Shown: positions 17,413-27,425, counted from the stretch's first letter. The stretch is 64,000 nucleotides of DNA from Psychrobacter immobilis (GCA_904846145.1 CAJGZL010000001.1:868001-932000), one strand, 5' to 3'. Numbers and translations: made by a program. Notes: generated from the letters alone by a model not told the origin.

Positions 17413-18873
17413 CTATTCATTGCCTGTCATAAGTACTGCATTACGAACATCCGCCAAGCGCTGAATCATCGCATCATTAGCGCCTTCAAACACCGCGCAC
17501 TCGCGCTCATAAACAGTAGTCGGACGATTGAGGTTATGCACTTGAACATGATTTGCAATCTGTCTAAGCGCTGCACTAGGTAATAAGATGAGCATTTGCT
17601 CCTTTTTGCCGACGCTTTTGAGCAATTGAGTCATAGCATCGCTCTGCGCGCTATCACTGACCCCAGCTTTTGCAGGTAGAGCAAAACGTGCCAGCTCGAT
17701 ATGCTTATCATGGATAATCTTATTAAGCATTAAATACAGCTTGCCTAGCATCACTCCTGCAAGCGCTACTTTGGCATGGCTATTATCCGCTTTGAGGATA
17801 ACTTGCGCACCGCTCTCATCAAAGTAAGGCTTATTCGTAGCGCTGACGCCTAGCAGCAAAGGCTGTTGTAACAACTCGCTGAGCGCTTGATCTAATAGCT
17901 GAGTGCATAACGCCAAATACGGCATGCGCATCTCAGGCGCTAGGCGCTCCATCATCTTGTATTCATCATGGAACTTGATTTGCACGCTGACACTGTCAAA
18001 GCTGCGCGCTGCTGACAACTTATTACTATTGGCTTTTTGCGTAGTCGAGCCTATAGACGCTAACGGATCCGCTGTTGCTGTATCTGGTACTTGATCCTTA
18101 TCACTACTGGCTACTGACTCCTCTAAGCCGCCGCCACTTTGCTGCGACTTTAGATAAGCATTAAGCTCATTATGAATCACAGCGGTATTGATAGCCGCAC
18201 CCGTACTTTCAGCCTTAGTCACTGCACTATGGCTGGGTATCATGCTTTTATCAGTTGAATCTATCTTCTCACTCCTAGGGTCATGATCATTGAAATCATC
18301 TGAAGGCTGACGAGTACGTCTTACCGTGTCATTAACGTATTTTTGCCGATGTATATCATCGATTTTATGACTCAAAGCATTGATTTGCGCTTTGGTAGGA
18401 CGGGCGATATAACCGTATGCGACCCACAATAATAAATGCAAAAATAGCGAACCGATCACAAATGGCCACTGCATACTGATAATTTCGCCTTTGCTGATAT
18501 CTTTTAAGGTCAGCGCCACGCTACCGATGACCGCATCACCTTTGGTCGCTATCTGCTCGATAGTATCGCCTTGCTGCATAGGCGCATTGCCCACGGGCAC
18601 TAAGATAGTATCGTCAGTATCTTTTATTACCAACCGCGCAACGTCCTGCTCGCTAGTATAGCGATTGGCGATGACACTGAGACTGACTCTATCCTTATTC
18701 TCTAAAGACAGACGCGCCTCATCAATCAGCTGCGCGACCATTTGCTCGCCTTTTAATGCGCGGCTATTGCTCAGCTGTTGGTCAGTACTGATAATAAGTA
18801 ATAAGGTTTGCAGACAAAAACTAACCAAAACAATAATGGCAAACAACCCTTGCCTAGGCGCTAAATACATCAT
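17413..18873 (-). CDS. Smp/YtjB-like membrane protein with an extended cytoplasmic region
   Basis: 486 residues. Membrane helix 1 (about 10-30, FAIIVLVSFCLQTLLLIIST), a periplasmic domain (31-130) with EGQMVAQL-type and SVIANRYTSEQDVARLVIKD features, and membrane helix 2 (about 134-157, WPFVIGSLFLHLLLWVAYGY). This layout and the divergent position next to serB match Smp/YtjB of enterobacteria, which is about 200 residues. Here roughly 300 further cytoplasmic residues follow: a Ser/Asp-rich linker (about 165-285) and a folded tail (about 295-486) with FHDEYKMMERLAPEMRMPYL. No kinase or cyclase motif is visible. The Smp assignment is inference from layout and neighbour. Confidence 0.6.
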   Translation of the reverse strand: MMYLAPRQGLFAIIVLVSFCLQTLLLIISTDQQLSNSRALKGEQMVAQLIDEARLSLENKDRVSLSVIANRYTSEQDVARLVIKDTDDTILVPVGNAPMQQGDTIEQIATKGDAVIGSVALTLKDISKGEIISMQWPFVIGSLFLHLLLWVAYGYIARPTKAQINALSHKIDDIHRQKYVNDTVRRTRQPSDDFNDHDPRSEKIDSTDKSMIPSHSAVTKAESTGAAINTAVIHNELNAYLKSQQSGGGLEESVASSDKDQVPDTATADPLASIGSTTQKANSNKLSAARSFDSVSVQIKFHDEYKMMERLAPEMRMPYLALCTQLLDQALSELLQQPLLLGVSATNKPYFDESGAQVILKADNSHAKVALAGVMLGKLYLMLNKIIHDKHIELARFALPAKAGVSDSAQSDAMTQLLKSVGKKEQMLILLPSAALRQIANHVQVHNLNRPTTVYERECAVFEGANDAMIQRLADVRNAVLMTGNE

Positions 18874-19272
18874 GATAGAGTGAACTTATTTAAAGGAGAA
18901 AATCGAAAACGAGGCTATTGCTCATTTTCATGAAAAAGACGTGCGATTATAGGACACTTAACGATTTTATTTACCTAGCAATAATTCGCTTAGCAATAAT
19001 ATTTGCCTAAATGCCTTTGGTTATCATAGCGCTTTTTAGTCGACTGTTTTATCTTTTATGGCAGATATAGTAGCTTTAATAAGTAACGGCTACTGTATAA
19101 GCGGCTATTTTAGCTATTAGCAGTGCTCATTTATGAAAGATCAAACAGAGCCTAGCTAAAATAGAGGTGCTGCCAGTACTATCGCCGAATGTTTAATAGC
19201 CCCTATAGGCGCTACCTTGTAAAGCTGTTATTATTCCTAATCTTATCTGCGCATACAAGGGACAATTGAGCC
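18874..19272. other. Divergent intergenic region, Smp-like gene and serB
   Basis: About 400 bases, AT-rich, expected to hold both promoters. No -35/-10 pair close to consensus and no strong hairpin stood out. Confidence 0.4.
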
Positions 19273-20559
19273 ATGCCAAAAAAAATATCGTATTCGTTAC
19301 CAAAAGACAGCAAAGCATGGCAACAAGCCGTTGATTCTATTGCTGAGCTATTACCTGATGATATTGGTCTGCGTGATTTTGATGCGCTACAATCCCTGCC
19401 CTTATTTGCAGTCATTGTCGTGCTACCCGTACAAGTATCAGCGTTAGATATTCATCAGTATATCCAGTCTTGGGTCGATGAGCAGCCCAATTGGCATCTT
19501 GTGACCGTAGCAGAAGATACTGAAGCCAATTATATAGATATCTCTGTAGACTCTAGCGTTAATACGCCCAATCCTGCGTATGTGACTACTAGTGATGCAG
19601 ACGCTCATGATAGTTCAAATGTGAGTATCGTAGTAAATTCAAATCAGAATCCTGCGTTGCTCCCAATTATTAAAGCACAGGTATTTCGCTACTTACTCGT
19701 ACCTGTCAGCGATACCCTAATGCATCCTGCCAAGAAGACTGCTGCTGCGCATATGATTGATGAGCAGTTGACCTCACGCCTGCGTCACGACTTGGCAACG
19801 CATCATCAAACGCAAAGTGCAATAGGCAGCGATGCGGCAATGGCGACAGCTTTTAATAGCGCAGACTTAGTCGATTGTCATATCTTATCAGTGGGTCATA
19901 TGCTGCGTACCCATAAGCTAGCTTGCTTTGACATGGATTCCACTCTTATTGAGCAAGAGGTTATTGTTGAGCTTGCCAAGACTGCTGGGGTCGGCATGCA
20001 AGTCGAAGCCATTACCGAGGCTGCAATGCGTGGTGAGATTGACTTTGATGACTCCTTTGCTCAGCGCGTAGCGTTACTCAAAGGGGTTCCAACTCACGTG
20101 CTTGATGAGATCTGCGCGCGGCTTACACTATCGACAGGAGCACGTACGACTATTAGCGCCCTCAAAGCCTTAGGCTATCATACAATACTAGTCTCTGGTG
20201 GCTTTACCTATTTTGCTCGTTATATTGCTGAACAACTAGGGATAGATGAGGTGCATGCCAATAATCTAGATATCGATGAAGATGAGGTGAGCGGTCATAT
20301 CCAGCTGCCTATCATCAATGGTGAAAAAAAGGCAGCTATCGTCGCGCACACCGCAGAGCGTTTAGGGATTGCTATGTCGCAAGTAGTCTGTGTTGGTGAT
20401 GGTGCTAATGACTTGCCCATGATGGCAATTGCCGATTTAGGCGTCGCCTATCGAGCCAAGTCTATTGTCCAAGCGCGTGCTGACGCAGCTGTCAATGTCA
20501 CAGGCCTTGAGGGTGTTCTATATGCTTTAGGTTATCCTGCGCTAGTCGCTAATGCATAA
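19273..20559 (+). CDS. serB: Phosphoserine phosphatase
   Basis: 428 residues; last step of serine synthesis, O-phosphoserine to serine. The HAD catalytic motif FDMDSTLI has nucleophile D220 and acid D222; motif II is LVSGGFTYF, motif III EKKAAIVAH, and motif IV GDGANDLPM (375 onwards). The region EVIVELAKTAGVGMQVEAIT is typical of SerB. The N-terminal 200 residues are longer than usual and fit the ACT-like extension of long SerB proteins, interrupted by a polar loop (about 100-135). ATG start. Divergent from the Smp-like gene, a neighbourhood also known for serB in enterobacteria. Confidence 0.96.
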   Translation: MPKKISYSLPKDSKAWQQAVDSIAELLPDDIGLRDFDALQSLPLFAVIVVLPVQVSALDIHQYIQSWVDEQPNWHLVTVAEDTEANYIDISVDSSVNTPNPAYVTTSDADAHDSSNVSIVVNSNQNPALLPIIKAQVFRYLLVPVSDTLMHPAKKTAAAHMIDEQLTSRLRHDLATHHQTQSAIGSDAAMATAFNSADLVDCHILSVGHMLRTHKLACFDMDSTLIEQEVIVELAKTAGVGMQVEAITEAAMRGEIDFDDSFAQRVALLKGVPTHVLDEICARLTLSTGARTTISALKALGYHTILVSGGFTYFARYIAEQLGIDEVHANNLDIDEDEVSGHIQLPIINGEKKAAIVAHTAERLGIAMSQVVCVGDGANDLPMMAIADLGVAYRAKSIVQARADAAVNVTGLEGVLYALGYPALVANA

Positions 20560-20592
20560 GTACAAGCATAAGCATTGATAGATTATTATTTT

Positions 20593-20635
20593 ATAAGCTG
20601 GGCTTACGACTATTTCGTTCACTCAGCTTATTTTC
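20593..20635 (+). terminator. Possible terminator after serB
   Basis: Arms ATAAGCTG / CAGCTTAT with a long loop (23 bases), then a short T run. It is weak but lies 34 bases after the serB stop. Confidence 0.35.
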
Positions 20636-20699
20636 CGTTTTATTTAAACTTGTATTTTAAACTTAAGTTTTAACTTATATTCCGCAAAAGGAGTCGTCC

Positions 20700-21725
20700 A
20701 TGACGGCATCAAAGCCATCAAAACCTGATGAAGCTTTATCAGAATCAACGTCAACTTCGTCGAACCAAACACTTGATAGCGTAGCGCCGACTCACGATAG
20801 CGCCAAGCAGTTTTTTGCTGTTTATATTAAAGGTATGGCGATGGGCGCTGCTGACATTGTCCCAGGTGTCTCTGGCGGCACCATTGCGCTGATTGCAGGT
20901 ATCTATCAGCGCCTGATTAATGCGCTAGGCAGTATTGGCCCTAATCTGTGGTCAGTATTTCGCAGACAAGGTGGCATCAAGGGCTTTATGGAAGTATGGC
21001 GACAAGTTGATGCTACTTTTTTATTATTTCTGCTATTAGGTATTGGCACTAGCATCGTCACTTTAGCAGGTATTATCAAAGGCTTGCTCGACAATCAACC
21101 ACTACTGATTTGGTCGTTCTTTTTTGGTCTAGTGGTAGCGACAGTACTACTCTTGCTAACTGAAATAAAACGCTGGAATGCTGCGCGCGCAGGATTATTT
21201 ATCACAGGCTTAGTAGTCGCAGTTGTCATTAGTAGTTTGCCGCTACTGGCAGGCAGTCCAAGCTTACCCTATCTGTTTTTTGCAGGCGCTATTGCTATTT
21301 GCGCGATGATCTTACCGGGAGTATCTGGATCCTTTATCTTATTGCTGTTAGGCGCTTACGATACGGTTTTGAAGGCGGTACATACCTTTGATTTGACGAC
21401 TATCATTACTTTAATGGCGGGCATGCTCACAGGGCTATTGCTATTTACCCGCATACTAAAATGGCTACTATCGCGCTATTATCAGGCCACGCTGGCGCTG
21501 CTTACTGGCTTTATTGCAGGCTCATTAGTAAAGGTTTGGCCTTGGAAAGTAGATGCTTTGGGCAGTCTAAACGCTGAGGCTATCACTAATGTTGCACCTT
21601 GGGCGTACCCTACTGGCGCTCATTGGCTCACCACGCTAAGTCTTATGTTATTAGGCGCAGTATTGGTATCGTTATTGTCTTGGTGGGGACATCGGACTAA
21701 TCATTCAAAGCTTATTGACGAATAA
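20700..21725 (+). CDS. DUF368 polytopic membrane protein
   Basis: 341 residues with about nine membrane segments after a polar N-terminal tail of about 35 residues. Two copies of the family signature are seen: ADIVPGVSGGTIALIAGIYQ and MILPGVSGSFILLLLGAYDT, the inverted-repeat motifs of DUF368. Members of DUF368 have been reported as undecaprenyl-phosphate translocases, which recycle the lipid carrier of envelope polymers; that function is carried over from the family, not shown here. GGAG lies upstream of the ATG. Follows serB in the same direction with a 140-bp gap. Confidence 0.9.
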   Translation: MTASKPSKPDEALSESTSTSSNQTLDSVAPTHDSAKQFFAVYIKGMAMGAADIVPGVSGGTIALIAGIYQRLINALGSIGPNLWSVFRRQGGIKGFMEVWRQVDATFLLFLLLGIGTSIVTLAGIIKGLLDNQPLLIWSFFFGLVVATVLLLLTEIKRWNAARAGLFITGLVVAVVISSLPLLAGSPSLPYLFFAGAIAICAMILPGVSGSFILLLLGAYDTVLKAVHTFDLTTIITLMAGMLTGLLLFTRILKWLLSRYYQATLALLTGFIAGSLVKVWPWKVDALGSLNAEAITNVAPWAYPTGAHWLTTLSLMLLGAVLVSLLSWWGHRTNHSKLIDE

Positions 21726-21924
21726 AACGAATGATCACGATAGTAAATAAAATCTTTGGTAGATATAGATATCTTGCATCATCAAAAAGCAATGTCGAAA
21801 AGGTAATTCTTTCTCCTAAAAATAGACGTCAACGGTTGTCGCAAAGTCGCGTTTTGGTCTTTCGATATACAGGCAAAACTCTCATAATAGGGTATTGAAA
21901 TTCACCTTTTGCATAGCGAGATGA

Positions 21925-22332
21925 ATGATGCTTTTGACACTATTATCGAGTAGCACTCTAGCCAGTATTTCTGTAGGCTCTCTAAGCGGCGCGGCTATAC
22001 TAGGCTATGGCTTATTAGCCAGTTTGATTTTTGCCATCGCCCTATCCTCTCAGCGCTGGCTACTTTGGTATGTACTCGGCGGCGTCCTCTACTGGCTAGC
22101 TGTTGAGATTATTCAGAGCCTATTGATAAGCTGGACGACATTGTCCCAATGGCATACGTATGTCGTGGCTATGGGTATTAGTTGGCTGCCATTATTTGCT
22201 TGGGTGCTCTATCGCGCCGTGCGTTATGAGGATGTTAGCCCTACTTTGCAGCAGCAGCGCGAGCTTGAGGCTGCGCGTTATGTTGAGCATAGCCCTATTT
22301 ATGATGATGATTATACGCCACGCTTTGAGTAG
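21925..22332 (+). CDS. Small membrane protein of unknown function
   Basis: 135 residues with three membrane segments (about 20-38, 44-66 and 78-97: AILGYGLLASLIFAIALSS, LLWYVLGGVLYWLAVEIIQS, VVAMGISWLPLFAWVLYRAV) and an acidic, Gln/Glu-rich cytoplasmic tail. No family recognised. It is followed by its own terminator at 22390-22412. Confidence 0.65.
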   Translation: MMLLTLLSSSTLASISVGSLSGAAILGYGLLASLIFAIALSSQRWLLWYVLGGVLYWLAVEIIQSLLISWTTLSQWHTYVVAMGISWLPLFAWVLYRAVRYEDVSPTLQQQRELEAARYVEHSPIYDDDYTPRFE

Positions 22333-22389
22333 TTAAATGATAAAAGTATTGTTTTAATATTCAAAATCAAACTATGCATCACAAATTAT

Positions 22390-22412
22390 GCGCCTTATCA
22401 GGGCGCTTTTTT
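22390..22412 (+). terminator. Rho-independent terminator
   Basis: GCGCC / GGCGC stem with a 7-base loop followed by six T, 58 bases after the small membrane protein gene. Confidence 0.75.
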
Positions 22413-22480
22413 ATTCACTTAATATATTGTTTTGCAAGCGTTATATCTCAAAACTGATGAATAAATAATGACAATTGAGT

Positions 22481-22499
22481 TATAATTTAGCACTATAAT
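22481..22499 (+). promoter_or_regulatory. Two TATAAT boxes upstream of the SCP2-domain gene
   Basis: Perfect -10 hexamers at 22481-22486 and 22494-22499; matching -35 elements are poor (ACAATT region near 22470). This is the likely promoter zone, 70-90 bases before the ATG. Confidence 0.4.
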
Positions 22500-22570
22500 T
22501 TTGCTAACAATTACTATAGAGTACCTTTAATTTTTATTCACCTCTTTATCCTCTATTTAGGAGATCCATC

Positions 22571-23077
22571 ATGTTTACTATTCCTGTGTTAGATATAAAA
22601 TCTGATCCATTAGATGCTCTACTAGCTATCGTAGGCTATCGCTTATCGATGCTCGCTGATAGCGACAATGAAGACTTTAAGGCCAAGTTAGCGGATCGCA
22701 AAGTTACTATTGAATTCATTAGTGAAGCCTCTGATATAGGGCGTTACTTTAGCTTTGACAACGGTCAGTTCACGCAGCACAGTGGTCATGCCGATAATGC
22801 TGATTTGACTATTAAGTTTAAAGACTCTATGACAGGTGTTAAGCTATTGACTAAAGGTAGCTTGCCTGGCTTTATGACGGCAGTGCAAGAAGGCAACCTA
22901 AGCATTGAGGGCGATTATAGCCTCCTTATGTGGTTCAATAAGCTTGCCAAACATATCGTCCCTGAGATTCCAGAAGAGCTACAGCCACATATTCAAAGAG
23001 CTAAACCTTATGTCTATAAAGCGCAACAGTTTGCAGAGCATTGGGTCGGTGTGGCTAAACATAAACTAGGTAAATAG
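22571..23077 (+). CDS. SCP2 sterol-binding domain protein
   Basis: 168 residues, one SCP2-like domain over residues about 20-125: RYFSFDNGQFTQHSGHADNA, DLTIKFKDSMTGVKLLTKGS and GNLSIEGDYSLLMWFNKLAK match the hydrophobic-pocket fold and its conserved 'GD' turn. The C-terminal helix PHIQRAKPYVYKAQQFAEHW may pack on lipid. Bacterial members are thought to bind lipids; UbiJ has a related domain, but gene context here does not point to ubiquinone. GGAG ribosome-binding site before the ATG; terminator at 23157-23190. Confidence 0.85.
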   Translation: MFTIPVLDIKSDPLDALLAIVGYRLSMLADSDNEDFKAKLADRKVTIEFISEASDIGRYFSFDNGQFTQHSGHADNADLTIKFKDSMTGVKLLTKGSLPGFMTAVQEGNLSIEGDYSLLMWFNKLAKHIVPEIPEELQPHIQRAKPYVYKAQQFAEHWVGVAKHKLGK

Positions 23078-23156
23078 TTTAGCAAGCTTGACATAGTAGC
23101 GCTAAAGCTCAATTCTGATAATTTATGTCTCTGCTAGTACTATCTGCTAAGATACT

Positions 23157-23190
23157 AAGGTTGCGGTATACTAATACGGCAACCTTTTTT
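23157..23190 (+). terminator. Rho-independent terminator
   Basis: AAGGTTGC / GCAACCTT arms and a T run, between the SCP2-domain gene and bioB. Confidence 0.8.
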
Positions 23191-23236
23191 ATGATTCAAA
23201 TTTTGGTTTTACTCTATTCTTATAAAAGGACTTATC

Positions 23237-24376
23237 ATGGCAGGCCTGCTAAGTATCACTGAACCTACCTTATCTACTGACACTGACACTCTGACTGAAA
23301 ATAATTTTGCTGATAATACATCAAAAACCAACACGACTTCACTGGCCGACAAACCCAGTCGCCAGCAGGTTAAAGCGCTATTTGAATTGCCATTATTAGA
23401 CTTGTTATCACAAGCACAGGCCATTCACCGTCAGCACTTTACCGCTAACGAAGTACAAATCAGTACTTTGTTATCAATCAAAACGGGCAACTGTCCTGAG
23501 GACTGTGGCTACTGCTCACAATCTGGTCACCACCGTGACAAGACCAAGTTGCAAGCTGAAAAACGCTTAGAAGTTGATAAGGTTATAGCAGCAGCGCGGC
23601 GTGCCAAAGCGACCGGCTCATCGCGTTTTTGTATGGGCGCGGCGTGGAAGCATCCTAGCGCCAAAGACATGCCTTATGTGGTCGAATTGATCAAAGAAGT
23701 CAAAGACTTAGGGCTTGAGACCTGTATGACTCTAGGCATGCTCAACCCCGAGCAAGCAGGCCAATTAGCCGATGCTGGACTCGACTACTATAACCATAAC
23801 CTTGATACCTCTAGAAACTATTATGATCAAGTGGTCAGCACTCGTAGCTATGACGATCGTCTAGATACGCTAAGTAATGTACGCGCTTCGGGCATCAATG
23901 TCTGTAGCGGTAATATCGTTGGCATGGGTGAGAGCCGTGATGATCGGATTGACTGGCTGTGCGAGCTGATCAAAATGCCCAAAGCGCCAGAGTCGATACC
24001 TGTTAATCTATTAGTGCCGATAGCGGGCACGCCGCTGGGTGATAAAGTGCTAAGCGAAGGTGAGCTGTCAGTACTCGAGTGGATACGTACTATTGCCGTG
24101 ACTCGCATTTGCTGTCCGACCAGTTATGTGCGCCTATCAGCGGGTCGTGAGAGCTTATCTGATAGTGAGCAAGCGCTGGCCTTTATGGCAGGAGCAAACT
24201 CGTTCTTTTATGGTGATAAGCTACTGACTACTGGTAATGCCAGTCAGGCTAGTGATGATAGACTCATGCGTGAGCTGGGCTTGACTAAGCATATTGCAGC
24301 ACCCAGAGCGCCCAAGCTGTTGCCTGTCACTGACGCTATGAGTGGTCATCAAATGCAAGTTGTATTAGCCGAATAA
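23237..24376 (+). CDS. bioB: Biotin synthase
   Basis: 379 residues; radical-SAM enzyme converting dethiobiotin to biotin. The cluster motif [12 protein letters not shown] has C86, C90 and C93. Further family blocks: [58 protein letters not shown] and [20 protein letters not shown], which hold the [2Fe-2S] ligands. An N-terminal extension of about 40 residues precedes the usual start of the family. AAAGGA ribosome-binding site lies before the ATG at 23237. No other bio genes are adjacent. Confidence 0.98.
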   Translation: MAGLLSITEPTLSTDTDTLTENNFADNTSKTNTTSLADKPSRQQVKALFELPLLDLLSQAQAIHRQHFTANEVQISTLLSIKTGNCPEDCGYCSQSGHHRDKTKLQAEKRLEVDKVIAAARRAKATGSSRFCMGAAWKHPSAKDMPYVVELIKEVKDLGLETCMTLGMLNPEQAGQLADAGLDYYNHNLDTSRNYYDQVVSTRSYDDRLDTLSNVRASGINVCSGNIVGMGESRDDRIDWLCELIKMPKAPESIPVNLLVPIAGTPLGDKVLSEGELSVLEWIRTIAVTRICCPTSYVRLSAGRESLSDSEQALAFMAGANSFFYGDKLLTTGNASQASDDRLMRELGLTKHIAAPRAPKLLPVTDAMSGHQMQVVLAE

Positions 24377-24497
24377 GTTTTTGCTTAGATAAGTTGCGGT
24401 CATAGTGAGTCTGATGGCTGTTAAAGCAAGTCAATATACGTTAAGCTTGCCCGCATTTAACATGGCTAAACACAGCTAGAGCATTAGGAATATAAGC

Positions 24498-24932
24498 ATG
24501 ATAGAGTATATAAACTGGATTAAAGCGGCTCACGTTATCTCAATGGTGACTTGGTTTGCAGCGATTTTCTACTTGCCGCGCCTGTTTGTCTATCATGCCA
24601 TGAGCGAGGATAGAATAAGTCAGGATCGCTTTGTGATTATGGAGCGCAAGCTGTATCGCGGTATTATGATCCCCTCAATGATAGCGACGTGGGCGCTTGG
24701 CTTGTGGATGGTATATCTGGGCTGGGAGGTCTATAAAACTCAGGGCTGGTTACACCTAAAAATAGTCTTAGTAATTCTATTATCTGCTTATAATGGCGCC
24801 TGCGGATTTTATCGTAAAAAACTCATAGACAACCCTCAATATAAGTCACACGTGTTTTGGCGCTGGTTCAATGAAGTGCCTGTTTTTGCGCTGATATTTA
24901 TAGTAATTTTGGTAATCGTAAAACCCTTTTAA
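24498..24932 (+). CDS. hemJ: Protoporphyrinogen IX oxidase, HemJ type
   Basis: 144 residues, four membrane segments. Conserved H12 in WIKAAHVISMVTWFAAIFYL and K88 in WLHLKIVLVILLSAYNG are the family-invariant residues. HemJ performs the penultimate oxidation in haem synthesis in bacteria lacking HemG and HemY. Length and the motif LPRLFVYH are standard. Downstream of bioB with a 121-bp gap, followed by a strong terminator. Confidence 0.93.
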   Translation: MIEYINWIKAAHVISMVTWFAAIFYLPRLFVYHAMSEDRISQDRFVIMERKLYRGIMIPSMIATWALGLWMVYLGWEVYKTQGWLHLKIVLVILLSAYNGACGFYRKKLIDNPQYKSHVFWRWFNEVPVFALIFIVILVIVKPF

Positions 24933-24952
24933 AATTACATTATCTATAAAAT

Positions 24953-24989
24953 AAAAGCGTCCGTAATACTGAGTTACGGACGCTTTTTT
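24953..24989. terminator. Bidirectional terminator between convergent genes
   Basis: AAAAGCGTCCGTAA / TTACGGACGCTTTT perfect arms with a 7-base loop, serving hemJ and the minus-strand gene ending at 25013. Confidence 0.9.
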
Positions 24990-25012
24990 ATGGCGAGTAG
25001 CTTTTTGTTATT

Positions 25013-25771
25013 CTAAATAACAGGTCGCATGATTTGATAGACATTACTTAAGTCATAAACCCGATAGCGTGCAGGCTCACGACGACTCTCACCTGCATAG
25101 CTCAGTATTAGCGCTTGCTTGGCTGACTCATCGACCCAACCGACAAACATGCCGCTGTGCTCAACGCCATTGTAGCCATGATTGATATAATATAGCCAAT
25201 CGCCAATCTCAATCTCACTGCTATTGGCATAAGGGCCTTGTCTATAAGATCCTTTATGCAGGGTATCACGCGTCACGCCAGCACGATTGAACACGGCATT
25301 GAGATAGTCCCAGCAACCCCCTTGAATAATAGTGCGCTCATTAAGTGCCATTTTACGAGCGGTGCTAATAACCTCGCGAGCAGCAGGGCTACTTTGCATT
25401 TCAGCTTGACTTAGCAGCGACAAATATTCGCTATCGACATTGTCATAGCTACCTGAAAGAAAGGCAGGTAGCACAGAGGGCGTCGGCTCTATTTCAGGAT
25501 AGCGATAAGTATTAGGAGCAGCACTCTTATTATAGTTATAAGTAGGTGCTGATGTAGATGCCGCACGCTTGATAGTGGAGCGGGTACTGACTCTAGCAGA
25601 AGGGGCTGCCAGCTCAGGTTGCGCAGACTTTTGCGCGATGAGAGCGCTCATATTATCGGCCTGAGCTTGGCTGGTGACACTTAGCATTGATAGTAATAAA
25701 GCGGTTATCGGTATTATTTTAGTCACACAAGATAAACTATTATTTAACGCGCTGATCGATGCTTGTGGCAT
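25013..25771 (-). CDS. Secreted Cys/His hydrolase candidate (NlpC/P60- or amidase-like)
   Basis: 252 residues. The start was moved to the ATG at 25771 because GAGGAG lies just before it and a signal peptide then begins properly (hydrophobic 18-33, cleavage near SQAQA-D). A Ser/Ala/Tyr-rich linker (50-100) leads to a C-terminal domain with GGCWDYLNAVFNRAGV (C153), IEIGDWLYYINHGYNGVEHS (H205) and LILSYAGESRREPARYRVYD. The Cys-His order and spacing suggest a papain-like NlpC/P60 or related fold acting on peptidoglycan; this is inference. The frame extends upstream to 25930 without a ribosome-binding site. Confidence 0.6.
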   Translation of the reverse strand: MPQASISALNNSLSCVTKIIPITALLLSMLSVTSQAQADNMSALIAQKSAQPELAAPSARVSTRSTIKRAASTSAPTYNYNKSAAPNTYRYPEIEPTPSVLPAFLSGSYDNVDSEYLSLLSQAEMQSSPAAREVISTARKMALNERTIIQGGCWDYLNAVFNRAGVTRDTLHKGSYRQGPYANSSEIEIGDWLYYINHGYNGVEHSGMFVGWVDESAKQALILSYAGESRREPARYRVYDLSNVYQIMRPVI

Positions 25772-25959
25772 GATTAACTCCTCACAAAACAGCAAAAATA
25801 ACTCAGTTAGCATAGCGTCTGATTCAGTCGCTATGAAAGTATAAGATCTAGTTATAAACCATTTTGAAAGCGAGCTGCAAGCATTATTACTCATTTTTGG
25901 ACAAAAAGAGGTTTTGAAGAATAAGTGCAAGGTAGGTGCAAGATTTTAGTAATAAACAG

Positions 25960-26451
25960 CTAGTCACTTTTCATCTTAATATTAACATGGCGTTTATTAA
26001 GTGTTTGACCTTGCAAGATAGCTTTAGTCGCTTGGGCTTCTTGGCTATTATCAAAGCCGCTGATATGATATTTACGTACATTTGTGGCATCGACGATCTG
26101 TAGCTGCTCGCCGTACAACGTTATTTTGTCCCCGTCGGCTATAGTAATCGTGTTACGTTTGCCTTGATTCTCATGAATCAAGGACCCCGCACTGATCAAC
26201 AATACGCCGCTATTAATCACGCCAGCCATTGCTTTCTTACGCTGTTGGCGCTGCCTATTAAAAAAGAAACTTCCTATAATTAATAGTGCTAGCGCGGCAA
26301 TAGATAAGCGCTCAGATAATAAGCTCATCGCCATTGCCACTGCGATTGCGCCAATCAATAACGCCGACCCAAACCAAAATAGCCCATTATCGCTCGCTGG
26401 TGGCTGCTCCTGCAAAGTAATTTTGGCGCCCTCATCAGTGAGCTTAAGCAT
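25960..26451 (-). CDS. Membrane protein of unknown function
   Basis: 163 residues with two closely spaced membrane segments (about 25-43 LFWFGSALLIGAIAVAMAMS and 47-64 LSIAALALLIIGSFFF), then a basic turn (NRQRQQRKK) and a beta-rich cytoplasmic domain (KRNTITIADGDKITLYGEQL). No family recognised. Sits between rph and the secreted hydrolase candidate, same strand. Confidence 0.6.
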   Translation of the reverse strand: MLKLTDEGAKITLQEQPPASDNGLFWFGSALLIGAIAVAMAMSLLSERLSIAALALLIIGSFFFNRQRQQRKKAMAGVINSGVLLISAGSLIHENQGKRNTITIADGDKITLYGEQLQIVDATNVRKYHISGFDNSQEAQATKAILQGQTLNKRHVNIKMKSD

Positions 26452-26541
26452 ATATTAGACCTCAATAGTTAATGGCTTAATAGGTGAAGGCGGTATCAAA
26501 AGTTATCAATAGCGAAGAATTGACTAAACTGAACGATGACT

Positions 26542-27258
26542 CTACCAGCCCAAAGCCGTCTTTTGCATAGTAATAAGCTCAGCGATGCCCTGTTCAGCTA
26601 GCGCCAACATATCGTCCGCTTGCTTACGAGTAAACGGCTTTTCTTCAGCGGTGCCTTGGAGTTCAATAAACTCACCCTTTTGCGTCATTACAACGTTGAG
26701 ATCAGTATCACAGCTGGCATCTTCTTCATAGTTTAGATCTAGATACGCCTCACCATCCTTCATGCCGACAGAAACGGCTGCCACCAAGCCGATTAATGGA
26801 TCGGCTTTGAGTTTTTTGGTTCGCTGCAATCTCTCTATCGCATCAATCAAGGCAATAGCCGCGCCTGTGACACTAGCGGTACGTGTGCCTCCATCAGCTT
26901 GCAGGACATCACAGTCGAGATAAATCGTGTTTTCACCAAGCTTACTCAAATCTATCATCGCACGCAGACTACGACCGATCAGACGCTGAATCTCTTGAGT
27001 ACGTCCTGACTGCTTGCCACGAGCGGCTTCGCGCTGGTTACGAGTATTAGTCGCGCGCGGTAGCATGCCATATTCAGCGGTAATCCATCCTTTGCCTTTG
27101 CCTTTAAGCCAACGCGGTACACCCGACTCGACACTAGCAGTACATAATACTTTGGTATCGCCAAAGCTGACCAATACTGAGCCTTCAGCGTGCTTGGTAT
27201 AATGGCGCTCAAAGCTGATCGAACGAAGTTGATTAAGCTGGCGGTTATCATTACGCAT
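26542..27258 (-). CDS. rph: Ribonuclease PH
   Basis: 238 residues, the normal length. Trims the 3' end of tRNA precursors phosphorolytically. Family blocks: [95 protein letters not shown] and [19 protein letters not shown]. The ATG at 27258 gives the canonical N-terminus; the 41 upstream codons of the frame do not resemble the family. Upstream DNA is a short gap beyond the bidirectional terminator at 27426. Confidence 0.97.
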   Translation of the reverse strand: MRNDNRQLNQLRSISFERHYTKHAEGSVLVSFGDTKVLCTASVESGVPRWLKGKGKGWITAEYGMLPRATNTRNQREAARGKQSGRTQEIQRLIGRSLRAMIDLSKLGENTIYLDCDVLQADGGTRTASVTGAAIALIDAIERLQRTKKLKADPLIGLVAAVSVGMKDGEAYLDLNYEEDASCDTDLNVVMTQKGEFIELQGTAEEKPFTRKQADDMLALAEQGIAELITMQKTALGW

Positions 27259-27425
27259 AAAGTGTCCTAGTATAAAATGAGTACGGTGTTGTGGATCATA
27301 AATAGCTAAACGGATAAACAGTGAATAAAATAAACCGTAAAATTGATGAGATATCCTAACGTGACAGTCGCGTAATAGCAAGATTTACGCTAGAAAAGCC
27401 TAACGTCATTGTTCGGTTAAAATGC

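Noticed and set aside
27259..27381. Longer start for RNase PH
   Set aside because: The ATG at 27258 gives the canonical N-terminus and normal length.
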